The notes beneath the pieces are model-generated. The model searched no databases. It saw only the letters and a program-made list of their open reading frames with translations, and was not told where the DNA came from. From Pteria penguin (Eukaryota; Mollusca; Bivalvia; Pterioida; Pteriidae), in contig CM068583.1 of NCBI GenBank assembly GCA_035048485.1, positions 27,401,841 through 27,465,840 of the forward strand: DNA of 64,000 bases, read 5' to 3'. The position numbers were made by a program, and so were the translations under genes. Below are positions 24,601 to 40,200 of the stretch, piece by piece. Numbering within the stretch: position 1 is the first letter of the stretch; the number at the start of each line of letters is the position of its first letter.

Positions 24601-27600
24601 CATAAAAAGTAAAGGAATACAAACACTCTGTATTACAAATTTTCAGCCTCACGACCTTTATCAAGCAATTTTTCAAATGACAAATACAAAGCTGACGTTA
24701 GGGTACTTATCTAATGAGCATGTTATGCAAGTACCAAGTGCCTCTGAAGCTTATGTATCTTTGAAACGTAAACATGGATTTTACTTAGCTTTGTATTTGT
24801 CATCTGAAAAATTGCTTGATAAAGGTCGTAAGGCCGAAAATTTGTAATACAGAGTGTTTGTGTTCCTTTACTTTTTTTAAAATGGAGGTAATTTAATATA
24901 AATGTCACACCCTCCATCGAAGTCGACTGTATGCGTGTAGTCAGTGGCGGATTTAGAGGAGGCCGGGGGGGGGGGCACATTTTTCGGCACATGTGAAACT
25001 CCAGATTTGGCACCCAAACTGACTGAGTAGTTTGGCTAATATGGCTAATACTCGACTTTCACATGTGGGCTCCCTTATTCGGAAATCCTGGATCCGCCAC
25101 TGGTAGTCATAGGTCATCCTATCATGGGTTCATTTAGAAATTCCCCTCAATACTTTATGAAATTTGCAAGTCGGAAATGTCAGACTCAAGGTGTTCGGAC
25201 CAGAACTGTGTGGAACCCCCCCCCCCCCCCCCCAAAAAAAAAAAAAAAAGAAAAGAAAACAAAAAAACAAATCAAAGGACTCAAAAGTCCTGAGAGTCGG
25301 CTTTGCTGATTTTAAGTATGTAATCATTTTACCATTTTAGTGGCGGATTCAGGATTTCAGGAAAATGGGGGGGGGGGGGCAAAAATTAGGTCTTTGTTGC
25401 AACTACATCGTCATTATACCTATGTACAAAATGCTAATAAAATTTGCTCTCTTCATACTATCCTACGGCAAAGAGTTTGCAATTGCTTGTATCCGAAATG
25501 AACGTGCAATCGACAACTTCATGGCAACAAGTTTTACTGCATTGTTGTCACGAGTCGAAGCTGAGCCAAGGAACGACATTCCTTCAAGTGGGACATTAAA
25601 TAACCATCTTATTCACGATTCTCATAATGTTTTAACATCATTTATATTTAGAAACATACAACATTTACCTAAATATTTATATTGCATTTTCATTATCAGA
25701 GGAAATGCGGGAAGATCGATCTTTAAATTTGTCATATATGTGAAAAAGAACTAAAGTTCCAGAACATGTTGGGGAAAACTTTAATTGAAATATCTCGATA
25801 AAAACAAGCGATACAAGATCAAGACAAATGCTTTGTCCGGAGAATTACTCAATCGAGTACATCCGACGGTGTCGGTGGTAAACACATCGTAAAGTAGTCA
25901 CAACTACATATTATTACGCGAAATTTGAAAACATTATTGCAACTCCTTTTGAAACTAGTTTATGTTTAGCTTAAATTAACTGAGCTAAAGGTACATTGTG
26001 CTGACCAAGAATTTTTAAGACAACATCAGTAATTTTTCGGCACTTTATTTTTCAGCGGCGTAGTAAGCTCTATATCGGTAGTGAAAGTTATAACCCCTGA
26101 AAAGAAAGTGATTGCAATGAGTGCGGCTTCACCGAAGCCGACTAAAAACCACCGCTCTCTTGGGTCCAAAACAGGATGTTTTGTTATAAAGATTGGAAGA
26201 GGAGAACAAACCCCAAGTTTTTGACTTCCCTCGGCCTGTAAAAATTCTTAGAAAGGAAGTTTTCATATTAAAACGTGTATAATTAATGCCTTAATCGCAA
26301 CATAATTGAAAATAGTTCAATTCTAGCTTTTAAGTATTTATTACATTCAATAAAAAGCGGCATTTACCCTCAATTTCATTTTTATTGCATTTATTACAAT
26401 ATGCTTGTTCTCTAGATGTTTTCTTATATCTACTATTTTCAATTTCAAATTTATGACGTGATAATTTTATTGTGGAACCAATTTTCTATGATCAGCATTG
26501 TCCATTAACTATAAGGCCCAAAACAAAAATGTGGGGTTTTTTTTATTTGTAGATATGTACCTAATTTTCATTTTTCAAAATTCTTTATCACTATGCCAAT
26601 TTTCTATTTATATACATGTATTATGAATTTGTAATAAATGATTTCAACCTAGACAAAGTGAAGGATAATTTTTCACTTGAAATGTTTAGGGTTTTCTTAA
26701 GATATTGCGCTGTGATGAAAAGTTCTTAATGTTTTGATGAAGAGATATAGAGAGATTATATGCGTCTTTTAGTAATTTGACCTTCGGAGTTACGAGTATC
26801 GGGCCTTCGGACAGTTGGAGTATTGGGTTATTGGACTATCGAAACTTCGGACTGTTGGGCCTTCGCACTATTGATCTGCAGAGTTTCGGACTATCAGGCA
26901 CTCGGATCATCGGACTATTGGGCCCTCGGAATATCGGGTAGTCACCGAATTTACACGATATATGTCGTCCCTGCAGTGTCTTTGTGCTTTATATGTTTAT
27001 CTAATTTGTCTTTATTTTCTACAGGTATTTCTTCGGAGATCCAAGGTCCATAGTACTCCCAGGTGTTTCACTGATTCTGTTTGTGCTTTATATGTTTATT
27101 TCTCTTTCAGTGATGTATCCTCTCAGGGGATCCGCCTGCGTTTACGTCGGGTAAATTCCTTCACTTTCCGCGGCCGTGTTGTCATGCATGCGATTAGCTA
27201 ATGATTGGCTATTAAAGCTCCATTTTTGTGGAGCTCGGGTAGCTCAGTCGGTTGGAGGGTCGGATGCATGACAGCTAGGTGATTCGGTACCATAGGTCGT
27301 GGGTTCGAGTCCCAGACGGGGAACGAATATAAGTGAAATATAGGGTGCCTTGTTAACTGTAGTGTCTTTGTGCTTTTTATGTTTATCCAGAGACATATGT
27401 GTATATATGTCTCTGGTTTATCTAATTTGTCTTTATTTTCTACAGGTATTTCTTCGGAGATCCGAGGTCCATAGTACTCCCAGGTGTTTCACTGATTCTG
27501 TTTGTGCTTTATATATATATATATATATAACTACCTTTGAAGAAATAGTGCGAAGTCTGTGTCAGTGTTTGTCTATTCTAGCGAGCATAGCTGTGATGAT

Positions 27601-30600
27601 TTAATCGATTCATTGTAAGTCTTTTCTTAAAGATAAATTTTGACCACAATCGTGTGAATTCTTTTAAAAACGTCCCCTCCCCCGCCAAAGCGAAAACAAC
27701 GGTGTATATATATATTGTATTATATACCATATGCTGATGAGCCATTAGGCTAAAAGCCAATAAACATTAAAAAAAAATAAAAAATAAAAAAACATTTAAC
27801 ATGAATTTATGTTCACGATCAACAATCGTGTTCACCAATTCGGAGCAACCTCGCCCTTTACTTGTACGTACGTAAAGGTCGAGGATGTCCGAATTGTGTT
27901 GACCAACATTCGTGCGTGTAATTGCCGACTTCATCGTCTATTCTATTTTTTCTTAATTTTCACATTTTGAAATGTTTTTTCGCACATTTCGTAAAATAAT
28001 AAAGATAACACATTTCAAACTACAAATGTATAACGATGTGTTTTATGAAATGATTTTTATTCGTACTCGAACTACGCTCAAATCGACTTGTTTAGGGACT
28101 ATACATTACAGTTTTTATTGTAGTCCGAGATTCTCTGCTCTTCTCCCACTTTTGATATCGGTGATTTGTGAGAGATGGTCAGAGGGACTTTGTTCATCAA
28201 ACGTTGGATTTTCGCAAACCGCCGATATCAAAAATGGGAAAAGAGCAGAAGATCTCGGACTATTTTCATTACAATGCACTGCCGTTACTGAGAATTAAGG
28301 ACGTATGTGGAAACATCATAACACAGCATGTAGTCTTCACTAAAGGGATAATGTGTTGCATGGAACACTTGCTTTTAGTTCATTAATCTCACCGCATAAT
28401 TTGGATAACCAATTCAGTCTTTAAATATACAAATCAGTGTACATGTAAATAAAAATTAAAAACACCTAAGAGGAAAAGATGGACACTCCATAGAGTTACG
28501 GGTCCAAGATTTCCGAAAAGGGGGCCCACATGTGTATTGGTCAAACTACTCGGCCATTTTTGGTGTCAAAACTGGATTTTTACTTGTAAATATCCCCCCC
28601 CCCAACTGAACCCACCACTGCCATTGAATCACATTGATATGGGATAACCTTGTGAGCAGGTTTCTATGTGCACTACCTTATTTTTATTAACATAACTCAT
28701 TTCGATCAACTACATACAAAATGAGGTCGGGGTGTCCTTTAAGTGTGATACATACAGATCTCTACTCACAAGAAGATGTGAGTAAGAGTATCTTTAAGGA
28801 CCTTCAGGTCCTTTGATTTTTTTAAATCTATTTTTGCTGTTTTTGGAAATGGGGGAGGGAGTTGTGTTGAGTTTGAGGTTTTGTATTGTTTTTATTATTG
28901 TTGTTTAGTTTATCATTTTTAAAATTTATTTAATTTAATTTTGCGCAGAAAAAGAGCGTGAAACATTCGCATTCGTTTGCTATGAATAATAATCTATGAA
29001 ATCCAGTTATTTATGATTTTGCCGTTTGTTTTATATAGCTTGCACTGTCTGATATGCTTGATGTTATTTGGCAGTAGTCAAACCAATCTATCAGCAATTT
29101 TTTAAAGCAGTCAGTTGTCTATGAATAAGCAAATCTTGCATGATTGCATTGAAATCTTCCGTTCTTGGGAAAATCTATTGCCTTCACGTTAAACTAGATA
29201 TTTCAATATCACCTGTCAACCGCTATTCAGCTCGATTTCTACGCTTCGAGAGTAACGTTCCCATTACCCGAATCGCGCGCCAATTTATACATGGAATAAA
29301 AGAGAGCTGATAAAAGATTGACAGCTCGCGGTTTGTACGGTAAGATCAAAAGAGACGCACAGGCCTATGAAAACACCTCTCGGGCAAAGAGCTATAGAGG
29401 GGTTGTACTAGGAATTAAGGAGTGCACAGTGTTTACTGGAAGGGATTGTACAACGGCTGCTTCTTGTTATTGATAGATTTTGTTGAATCCAAAATAGTTA
29501 AAAGACTAAGAGCAAGATCATCACAGCTGTTTGAAATTTGTTATCAATTTATTTTTCTTTCACAACCGAAATTGGTTTTCTTAGAAAAAGGTCTATATAG
29601 GAATAAATGATTTTTTCTGATTCCACAAAAAATGAAATGCGTATAAGTGATTTTAGCTCACCTGAGTTAACGGCTCAAGTGAGGTAAGATCGTAACAAGT
29701 AAATTGCCCGCGTGTCCGTCATTTTTCATCCGATGTCCGTCTGTTATAAACTTTCAACATTTTAAACTGCTTCTAAAGCACTGCAAGATCTGATGAAATG
29801 AGGTAGAGATGAAGTACACAAGGTTGGGCTTTTTTTTCGAACAAATTTGTCAATGTATGGATCCAAGGCGTGGCCACTTATGTCTTAGAGGGTAACCTCC
29901 TTTGAAAAGCCTCCTTCAGACCAAGTACATAGACTGACAAACTGATTGCACCAAAGTCTGAAGAAGTTTTGGTTCCAGTAAAAATAAAATTCATAATGCC
30001 TTTTTGTTGTCTTTCCAGACTTTATTATACATTGTATTTTCAGATATTTCTTGGATTTTCTCGTTGCAAATTGCTTGCTATGCGTGTATTGGCCGGATTG
30101 CAAAGGATCTCCGATAATAGACTTGCGATGTCCGTCCGTCTTGTTATCCGTCTGTTTGTCAACATTTTGGATAAGTTTCTGGTTGAATAAAAGTGGTTCA
30201 CTCTCTGGTTGAATTAAAATCTAAATAGCTTTCAAATTATGCATTGACTTTTGACCTAGTGATCTTGACCTTGGACTTTGGCCTTCTTTAAAAAACTTAA
30301 GTTTGATTTTGGCTGCATCTATTCTTATGAATCTATAGGGGTAGGGTATTGATACTTCACATATAGGTTCTATATGAATAGAACTTTCAATTGATTCCAT
30401 GGCGTTTGACCTTGAAACCTTGCTTTGCAATTCGTCCATACCGTCTTCAGCGCTTATTTATTTTGTAAATTTCATTTGGTTTTAAAGAAATGAATGATAC
30501 TGAAGGCTCAAGTGAGCTATTATCATAACGTGCCGTCCGTCGTCGTCCGGCATCTGTCGTCCATCTTGAACTTTTTCACATATTCGACTTCTCCCCTGCA

Positions 30601-33600
30601 ACCACTTTACAGAATTTCACCAAACTTTAATCAAAGATGGCCGCCATGGGCCCCGATTTGATTGACACATTTTCGACTTCTTCTCCAAAACCATTTTACA
30701 GAATTTCGCTAAACTTTACAGGAAGTAAGGTCTCAAGGTCCTCTAACAAGTTTATGTTTTTCGACCCGATCCGTAATCCAAGATGACCGACATGGGCCCT
30801 TACTGGCTGACGCATTTTCGACTTCTCCAAAACCCCTAAACAGAATTTCACTAAACATACAGGATGTAAGTAATCAAGGTTCTCTACCAGTTTTGTGTTT
30901 TTCGACCCAATCCAGAATTCAAGATTTCCGCCATGGGTTTTGATTGGTTGACTCTTTTTCGAACTCTCTTCTGCAACCTCTTCACAGAATTTCACCAAAC
31001 TTTACATGAAGTAAGTACTCAGGTCTTCTACCAAGTTTGTGTTTTTTCGACTCGATCCGTAATCCAATATGGCCACCATGGACTCTGATTGGTTGAAATA
31101 TATTCGACTTCTATGCAACTGCTTTAGAAAATTTTATCAAAACTTAGAGGTAGTAAGTACTCTAGGTCTTTTACCAAGTTTGTGTTTTTCGACTTGATTC
31201 GTAATCCGAGATGGCCGCCGTGGGCTCTGATTGATCGACACATTTTCGACTACTTCTCGAAAAATGCTTCAGACAATTTCACCAAAACATACAAGAAGTA
31301 AGTACTCAAGGACATTTACCAAGTTTGTGTTTTTTGACCCAAACCGTAATCCAGTATCGCCGCCATGGACTCTGATTGATTGACACATTTTCGACTTCTC
31401 CTTTGCAACCGCTTCACATAATTTCCCAAAACTTACAAGAAATAAAGAAGTAAGCACTCAAGTCCTCTACCAAGTTTGTGGGTTTTTTAGCTCACCCGAG
31501 CGTAGCTCAAGTGACTATTGTCATAGTGCAGCGTCCGTCGTCCGTCGTCCGTCCGTCGTTAACTTTTCTACATTTTCGACTTCTCCTCCAGAACCGCTGC
31601 ACAGAATTTCACCAAACTCCATAGGAAGTAAGTACTCAAGGTCTTCTACAAAGTTTGTGTTTTTTATGCCGATTCGTGATCCAAGATGGCCGCCATTGGC
31701 TCTGATTGGTTGACACATTTTCGACTTCTCCTCCAGAACTGCTGCACAGAATTTCACCAAACTTCATAGGAAGTAAGTACTCAAGGTCCTCTACCAAGTT
31801 TGTGGGTTTTTTTGCCGATCCGTAATCCAAGATGGCCGCCATTGGCTCTGATTGGTTGACACATTTTCGACTTCTTCTCTAGAACTGCTGCACAGAATTT
31901 CATCAAACTTCATAGGAAGTAAGTACTCAAAGACCTCTACCAAATTTGTGTTTTTAATGCCGATCCGTGACCCAAGATGGCTGCCATTGGCTCTGATTGG
32001 TTGACACATTTTCGACTTCTCCTCCAGAACAGCTGCACAGAATTTCACCAAACTTCATAAGAAGTAAGTACTCAAGGTCCTCTACCAAGTTTGTGTTTTT
32101 TATGCCTATCCGTGATCCAAGATGGCCGCCATTGGCTCTGATTGGTTGACACATTTTCGACTTCTCTTCCAGAAAAGCTGCACAGAATTTCACCAAACTT
32201 CATAGTAAGTTGGTACTCAAGGTCCTCTACCAAGTTTGTGTTTTTTATGCCAGTCCGTGATCCAAGATGGCCGCCATTGGCTCTGATTGGTTGAAACATT
32301 TTCAACTTCTTCTCCAGATTGGCTGCACAGAATTTCATCAAACCTCATAGGAAGTAAGTAATCAAGGTCCTCTACAAAGTTTGTGTTTTTTATGCCGATC
32401 CGTGATCCAAGATGGCCGCCATTGGCTCTGATTGGTTGACACATTTTCGACTTCTTCTCCAGAACTGCGGCACAGAATTTCATCAAACTTCATAGGAAGT
32501 AAGTACTCAAAGACCTCTACCAAATTTGTGTTTTTTATGCCAGTCCGTGATCCAAGATGGCCGCCATTGGCTCTGATTGGTTGAAACATTTTCAACTTCT
32601 TCTCCAGATTGGCTGCACAGAATTTCATCAAACCTCATAGGAAGTAAGTACTCAAGGTCCTCTACCAAGTTTGTGTTCGGGATCCAGATTCCTCAGGGGT
32701 GGATCCAGGGCCGGACCAAAAGTGCCCAAAAGGGTACCCCTCCTCAAACATCTTTTTCTCCAGAACCAGTACATAAATGGGGAAACTAATTGCATTTCAA
32801 CAATCTATAAAGATGGGTTATTAAAAATTGTGTTCGGGGTTAAGATCCGTCAAATAGAAATTTACGCTTTTTTGACCTGTTTCTGGACTTAGTCATTTCA
32901 ATGAAGAAAAGTGTCATGTTTTTCAGTTAATTGATATTGATGATTTCTTAATGACTATTTTGATCACATTGTGGTAAGGAATATTATTGTGAAAGAATTT
33001 TGTGGTTATCTCAATTTTTGGATTTTTTTATGAATTTTTTAAAGACTTCCAGAAAAAAGGGGGGTTGGCCATTTTTCACATTTTCAACTTTTTCTATAAA
33101 ACCACATGAAAGATTTTAATGAAACATGGAATACATGAAGTACTAAAAGTTCTCTATCAATTTGGTTAATTTCATCCAAATTGGTTAACAGATAATGCCA
33201 CCATGTCTAAAAAGTAGGTCTCGCAATGGTACATATACCACTTGGTAATTGAAATATGGAGAGTAGCGGTTCAAATCCAGCTGTGGTCAAAAAAAAGTTT
33301 TTTTATTTTACACATCTAAATAAGTTTTTAGATGTTTCTCAACACTCAACATATAAAATTAGAATTTTACGTTTAAGACTTCCAAAAAAAAAAGGGGGGG
33401 GGGAGGCCATTTTTCACATTTTCAACTTTTTCTACAAAACTGTTTGAAGGATTTTAATAAATCTTGGTAGAAATAAGTCACTTATGATCCTCTTCAAATT
33501 CTGTTGTTTTTGTCCAGACCTCTTTACAGGTGGCGCCATCATAGTCAAAAGTAGGTCACAAAAGAGTTCCCTCCTTTAACAATATTCTTTTTCATACGGG

Positions 33601-36600
33601 CTGTATACAGAGACAAACAGAATGCATAGAAATGATCTAGAGGGATGAGTGAAGACGTATTGTCATTTTGGTTCCCTTCCAAAATCAAATTTTAGAATTT
33701 TTTTTCGACATTTCTTTGGACTTGGTGATTCAATGCAGAAAAAAAGTGTCATATTTCCTAGTTAATTGATAATGATGATTTCTTATGGACTATTGTGATT
33801 ATTATTATGGTAAGGATTGTTACTTTGAAAGAATTTTGTCAATATCTCAATTTTTGGATTTTCTATGAATTTTTTAAGACTTCCAAATGAGGGTGTAAAG
33901 GAACAATTCAATCACATTTTTCACTTCTGCTGTTATACCGCATGAAAGATTTTAATGAAACATGGAATACATGAAGTACTAAAAGTTCTCTATCAATTTG
34001 GTTAATTTCATCCAAATTGGTTAACAGATAATGCCACCATGTCTAAAAAGTAGGTCTCGCAATGGTACATATACCACTTGGTAATTGAAATATGGAGAGT
34101 AGCGGTTCAAATCCAGCTGTGGTCAAAAAATTTTTTTTTTATTTTTACACATCTAAATAAGTTTTTAGATGTTTCTCAACACTCAACATATGAAATTAGG
34201 AATTTTACGTTTAAGACTTCCGAAAAAAAAAAAAAGGGCGGGGGGGGGGGGGGTTGGGGGTTGGCCATTTTTCACATTTTCAACTTTTTCTACAAAACTG
34301 TTTGAAGGATTTTAATAAATCTTGGTAGAAATAAGTCACTTATGATCCTCTTCAAATTCTGTTGTTTTTGTCCAGACCTCTTTACAGGTGGCGCCACCAT
34401 AGTCAAAAGTAGGTCACAAAAGAGTTCCCTCCTTTAACAATATTCTTTTTCATACGGGCTGTGTACAGAGACAAACAGAATGCATAGAAATGATCTAGAG
34501 GGATGAGTGAAGACGTATTGTCATTTTGGTTCCCTTCCAAAATCAAATTTTAGAATTTTTTTTCGACATTTCTTTGGACTTGGTGATTCAATGCAGAAAA
34601 AAAGTGTCATATTTCCTAGTTAATTGATAATGATGATTTCTTATGGACTATTGTGATCATAATTATGGTAAGGATTGTTACTTTGAAAGAATTTTGTCAA
34701 TATCTCAATTTTTGGATTTTCTATGAATTTTTTAAGACTTCCAAATGAGGGTGTATAGGAACAATTCAATCACATTTTTCACTTCTGCTGTTATACCGCA
34801 TGAAAGATTTTAATGAAACATGGAATACATGAATTACTAAAGGTCCTCTATCAATATGGTAAATTTCATCCAAATTGGTTAACAGATAATGTCACCATGT
34901 CTAAAAAGCAGTTCTCACAATGGTACATATACCACTTGGTAATTGAAATATGGAGAGTAGTGGTTCAAATCCAGCTGTGGTCAAAATTTTTTTTTCATTT
35001 CTTTACACATCTAAATAAGTTTTTAGATGTTTCTCAACACTCAACATATGAAATTAGGCAATTTTAAGTTAGATCTGGACAATATTTGAAACAATTGTTG
35101 TTCATGACCCAGACTTAAAATCAGTCAACAAAAGGCCCCACCTAAAGAAAATGACTAACTTTTTGCCCTGAATGACATCTTGCAGAGACAAAGGAAATGC
35201 TTAATATCAAAATCACCTGAGTGGAAGTGAAAAAAAGTGTTGTTTTTTATTCTAGCCTGAAATAAAATTTGACATATTTTCAACATCTGTCTTGACTTAG
35301 TCATATTAATGCAAAAATAAATGAATTCTTCCTTCATGCATGACTGATCATCTAGGTACTCAGGTGAGCGATATAGGCCCACTTGGGCCTCGTGTTTTCG
35401 ACTCGAGCCGTAGTTCAATATGGTTGCCATGGGAACTGATTGGTTGACACATTTTCGAATTCTTCTGCACAAGTACTTCATTAGATTTCACCATATCTTT
35501 CAAACAGTAACCAAGTACTCAAGGTCCTCTATTAATTTTGTGTTTTTCGACCCGACCCGCAAACCATGATGGCCGCCATGGGCTCTGATTGGTTGAAACA
35601 TATTCGACTTCACCTTTGCAACCGCTTTACAGAATTTCACCAAAACTTAGGGAAGCAAGTACTCACGGTCCTCTAATAAGTTGGTGTTTTTCGACCAGAT
35701 CCACAGTCCAAGATGGCCGACATGGACCCTAATTGGTTGACACATTTTCAGCTTTTTTCCTCAACTGATTCATGAAATTTCACCAGACCTTACAAGAAGT
35801 TAGTAATCAAGGTCCTCTACCAAGTTTGTATTTTACGATCCTATCTATCATCTAAGATGGTCAGCAAAGGCACTGGATGGTTGACACTTTTTTCGACTTC
35901 TCATTAACTGCTTGGCAGATTTCTGCTAAATCTTGTAGGAAGTAAGTATCAAAGTCCTCTACCAAAGTAACTTGTATCTTTCGACCTGATCCATCATCCA
36001 GTGGCCACCAAGTGCTCTGATTGGCTGACACATTTTCACCTTTTTATTAACAGCTTCACAGAATTTCACCAAATCGTACAAGGTACAAGTACTCAAGGTC
36101 CTCTACCAAAATTGTATCTTTTAGTAAGACCAGTCATCCAGGATGTCCGCCACGGACCCTGATTGACTGACACATGTTTTACTTCTTTTTGGCAATCGCT
36201 TTACAGAGTATCACCAAAACATACAAGAAGTAAGTTATCAAGGTCCTATAACAAAATTATATCTTTTGACCCAATCTGTCATCAAGATGGCTGCCAAGAG
36301 CTATGATTGGCTAACATATTTTTCGACTTTTTCATGAGAGCTGAAAGTACTCAAAGTCTTCTACCAAAATTGAGCTGTCATTTATTTGTGAATAGGCAAA
36401 TTGTACTCAGGTGAGCGATATAGGCCAACTTGGATCTCTTGATTCATTCTTCAAATCAGGTTCGTTATAAGGACCCTTCCCAATGGAATTTTCAAAGCTT
36501 TTCCAAATATTGATCTTTTAGCATTATGCAAATGGGACATAAAATTCCCGAATGAAAAGGTACAGGTAAGGATGTATAGTTTAAACTATCCTTCCCCAGC

Positions 36601-37226
36601 TGGTACAGGTACCTTTGACAAAAACTGGTTGATTGCTTGTTATGCATAGGATTGTGAATTTTAGCTGATTTTAGGTTCGTTGGTTCATTGCTTACTGCCT
36701 ACAGAAAGCCTGTCCTTAGCTGATCTTAGTAAATTGAATGCTATTTTTAAGAATTGGAAAGCATAATTATTTCAGAGATTTTTATTTCAAATTAAAAAAA
36801 AAGGGGGTAGGGTGGGGTGGGGGTCGCAGTATTACTATATGTATGTGTAAAGTTCTGTTGGACTTGTGGATAATCCAAGACAGGGCAAATTATATTCAGC
36901 AGACTACTCTCATTTGTAAAAGCTTACCATTGACTGTATAAAGAAATATGGGTATTGGGGGTTTATTTGGGGTGTTTGTTGTGTATATATATATATATAT
37001 ATATTTAACATGTGCTTAAGATGCTTGAGTGAGAAATAATATTTTATTTGTATATTTATTAATTAAATTATTTATTTATTTATTTATTTAAAAAAAATAT
37101 GGGTATTGGGGGTGTATTTGGGGTGTGTGTTGTATATATATATATATTTAACATGTGCTTAAGATGCTTGAGTGAAGAATATTATTTTATTTGTTTATTT
37201 ATTAATTAAATTATTTATTCATTCCT

Positions 37227-37265
<39 letters not shown>

Positions 37266-40200
37266 TTCATTTTTATTTTTTATTTTTTGTTTTGCCGAAT
37301 ATCCCCTGTTTCCCTTGAATGAAAAAACTGTATTTTGGAAATCTTTTCTGTTTTTGTATACTAAATACACCGTAATTAACAGTTTGATTTGCCTTTTATA
37401 GAGAACATGAGTGATTTAATATTTTATAATGTATTTAATCTGATCTGTATCGATGTAGCTGCTCTTTGTAGAAAAGTTTTCCGATCTTTGTACTGTCATC
37501 CTTGCAGATACTGAGATGGAACTTGCTGCAGAGTTTAAGTTTCACATGTTTACACAGATCTAATCCGAGTTTCTTTGCCTTTCTCCCACTTTTGATGTCG
37601 GCGATTTGAGTCTCCCTCAAACCAGCAGTATCAAAAGTGGGAGAAGGACAGAGAGCCTTGGACTAGTACAGATCTAGTTCGACTTCGGTCATTGTTGACT
37701 TAGTTTTGCCAGAGTTTCTGCCCTTTGCATTGAAACTGCTATGTATTTTTCTGTTATATTTACAAGCTGGTGTGGCCAAGTGGATAAGGTGCTCGACTTG
37801 TGACCGAGAGGTCCCTACTTCGACTCCCGCCCTGTGCGAACCGCTGTTTTGTTTTTCGAATGAGACATTAAAAGCCGAGGTCCCATGTCACGGTAGGCGT
37901 GACACGTAAAAGATCCCTCACTGCTTCGGGTGGGTCCGTTGCAAAGGTCTTAATTTGTACGCTGTCACCATATACGTGAAATAATCGTGGAGTGACGTAA
38001 AACAATATTCAATCAATGAGTTTGTTATTTTTACAGAGCATGAGGGTGAGTTTTGAGGACGGGTGATAGACATTTATTGCATCAGCGCTACTCAGTATTA
38101 TTGTCAAGAAAATTATTATATGCATTGTTACATCCAGGAATAATTGAAATGGAGTTGCACTTTTAAAAATAGCAAAAATATATTCTCTTTTGCAAGTCTT
38201 GCCAGAGAAGGGGGTTGCACCTTCAAAAATTGTAAAAAAGTACCTTCTTGGTAAACTTTCCCAGAGACAGGGGGTGCACTTTTCAAAAATAATAAATGAC
38301 GTTTTGTGTAAAATTTTCCACCCGAAACAAGAGAATTGTAGTTTATCAATCTGTAAACGACATGTAGAACCATTAAATTGTATTCTTTTCTCACGGAATT
38401 CTACCATGTTTTTACCGTAAAGGTTATACAATACTTTTCAGAAGGATCACAATGGTGAAGACATCAGATATATTCCTCCAAGAAGACTTGGATAAGTTGT
38501 TCCACAACAAATTTGTCGTAGTTATTGGGGATTCAAGTAAGTTTTTCTCAGATGAGAGTTAACAAAAATAATCGACATCAAGCCATCATTGTTCACTTGA
38601 CGAGGCTGAAGTAATTTACTTACTGACTTAAATATCAAATGACCTTGATAATATACAAAGAAGATTTTACAGGTATGTACATACAGTTTCTCAAACTATA
38701 TTTTTGAACACTTTCACTCGTTATACTGCATGCAGTGGAACACATTACTTAAATAAGCTACTTCTCTCGTTATTTTGTCGTTGTCAATTGTCGAGAACAA
38801 ATGATACTGTCAAACTAATGACTTTTGTTAAGATTCTACTAATTTTAGTCGTGTGCTGACTTAAAAATTAGTGGCATTTGAAAGTTAGCTAAAGACATAA
38901 GCAACAAATCGCAGAGAAGGATATATTAGAGAACAAAATAATAGAACAGTCTTAAAGGGACATAGTCCGAGACTGGAAAATTTTAGCATGAAAAGGATAA
39001 ATTACGACAATATCTTATTTTACCTGTATTACATACATTATACACTTTGTGTTAATTGCAAAATTTAAAGCTAAAATCCCTCAATGTTTCCGTAGAATAA
39101 AGGTAATTGAGTCGAATTAAATTCGGTTGGTATCAATTCCCCAAATAAGGCGATGCTCCGCCCATAATCTTGCGCGTGCTCGGATATTCACTGTAGAAAA
39201 CAACAAAAATGGTTCACTTGGAGGAATACGAGCACGAGAAAAGCAAAAGTGTGGTAGAAAATAACTATACACAGACTCAGAGAAAAAAATTTAGAATCGG
39301 GTAAAGCTCGAGTTTCATTGTCACGTGATCTCCTCTGATCGACCTCATCTATATTCCAGGAGTTGACCTGGTTATGTTGCAAATTTAAAACGGGCATATC
39401 TCGTTAACGACATCGACTTTGGTTAAGATACTTTTCACACATCTTAGATAATGTACTAGCAATCGATTTGCCGTTTAAGATATCCGTTTACATTTTTACT
39501 TACTTTTCCCGACTTCAATCGGACCATGCTCCTTTAGGCACGGTGCTTGTTTTGAATTTCAGTCACCTACCAAATTTATTGTTCTAAATTTGACAGATCT
39601 TCTGGCCCACTGAAGATGAAAAAAAAATGGTGTGAAACGGTCAATCAGTAATCAGAATCTTGCGTATTAAGCAGGTAAAAAGGTCTACAGATGTATCTGT
39701 CGAACGACTGCGGTTTTCTCCCGGTATGAAGTTCTCTCCATTGCTAACACGTACTGACCACTGCTATGTATAAATATGAGAGCATAATATGTGTACATTT
39801 TGGTGCACAATATGCGCATCACGACAACTTATATCTCTTCAGTGATGCTGTGGAAATCGAAAACACAGATGTTTCAAGAGAAAGCTCATTACCAAATTGA
39901 CCTGAAAATCCATCGAAGGACACAGCTAGGCATGTTTTAGTTTTAGAATAATTTACAAAACTTTTTATCACTAGGTACTTTTTATACGCCCGTCTTTAAA
40001 AGACGGGGGCATATTATGTTATGGCGTTGTCCGTCCGTCGTCCGGCGTCCGGGATAAGCTTGTCCGGGCTATTACTTCTTTCCCTGTGCACAGATTTCAA
40101 TAATATTGCATGTTGTCACAACATGCAAAGTGAGTAAAACCTTGTCTGGGCTGTTACTTCTTTCCCGGTACATGGATTTAAATTATATTTCACAGAATTG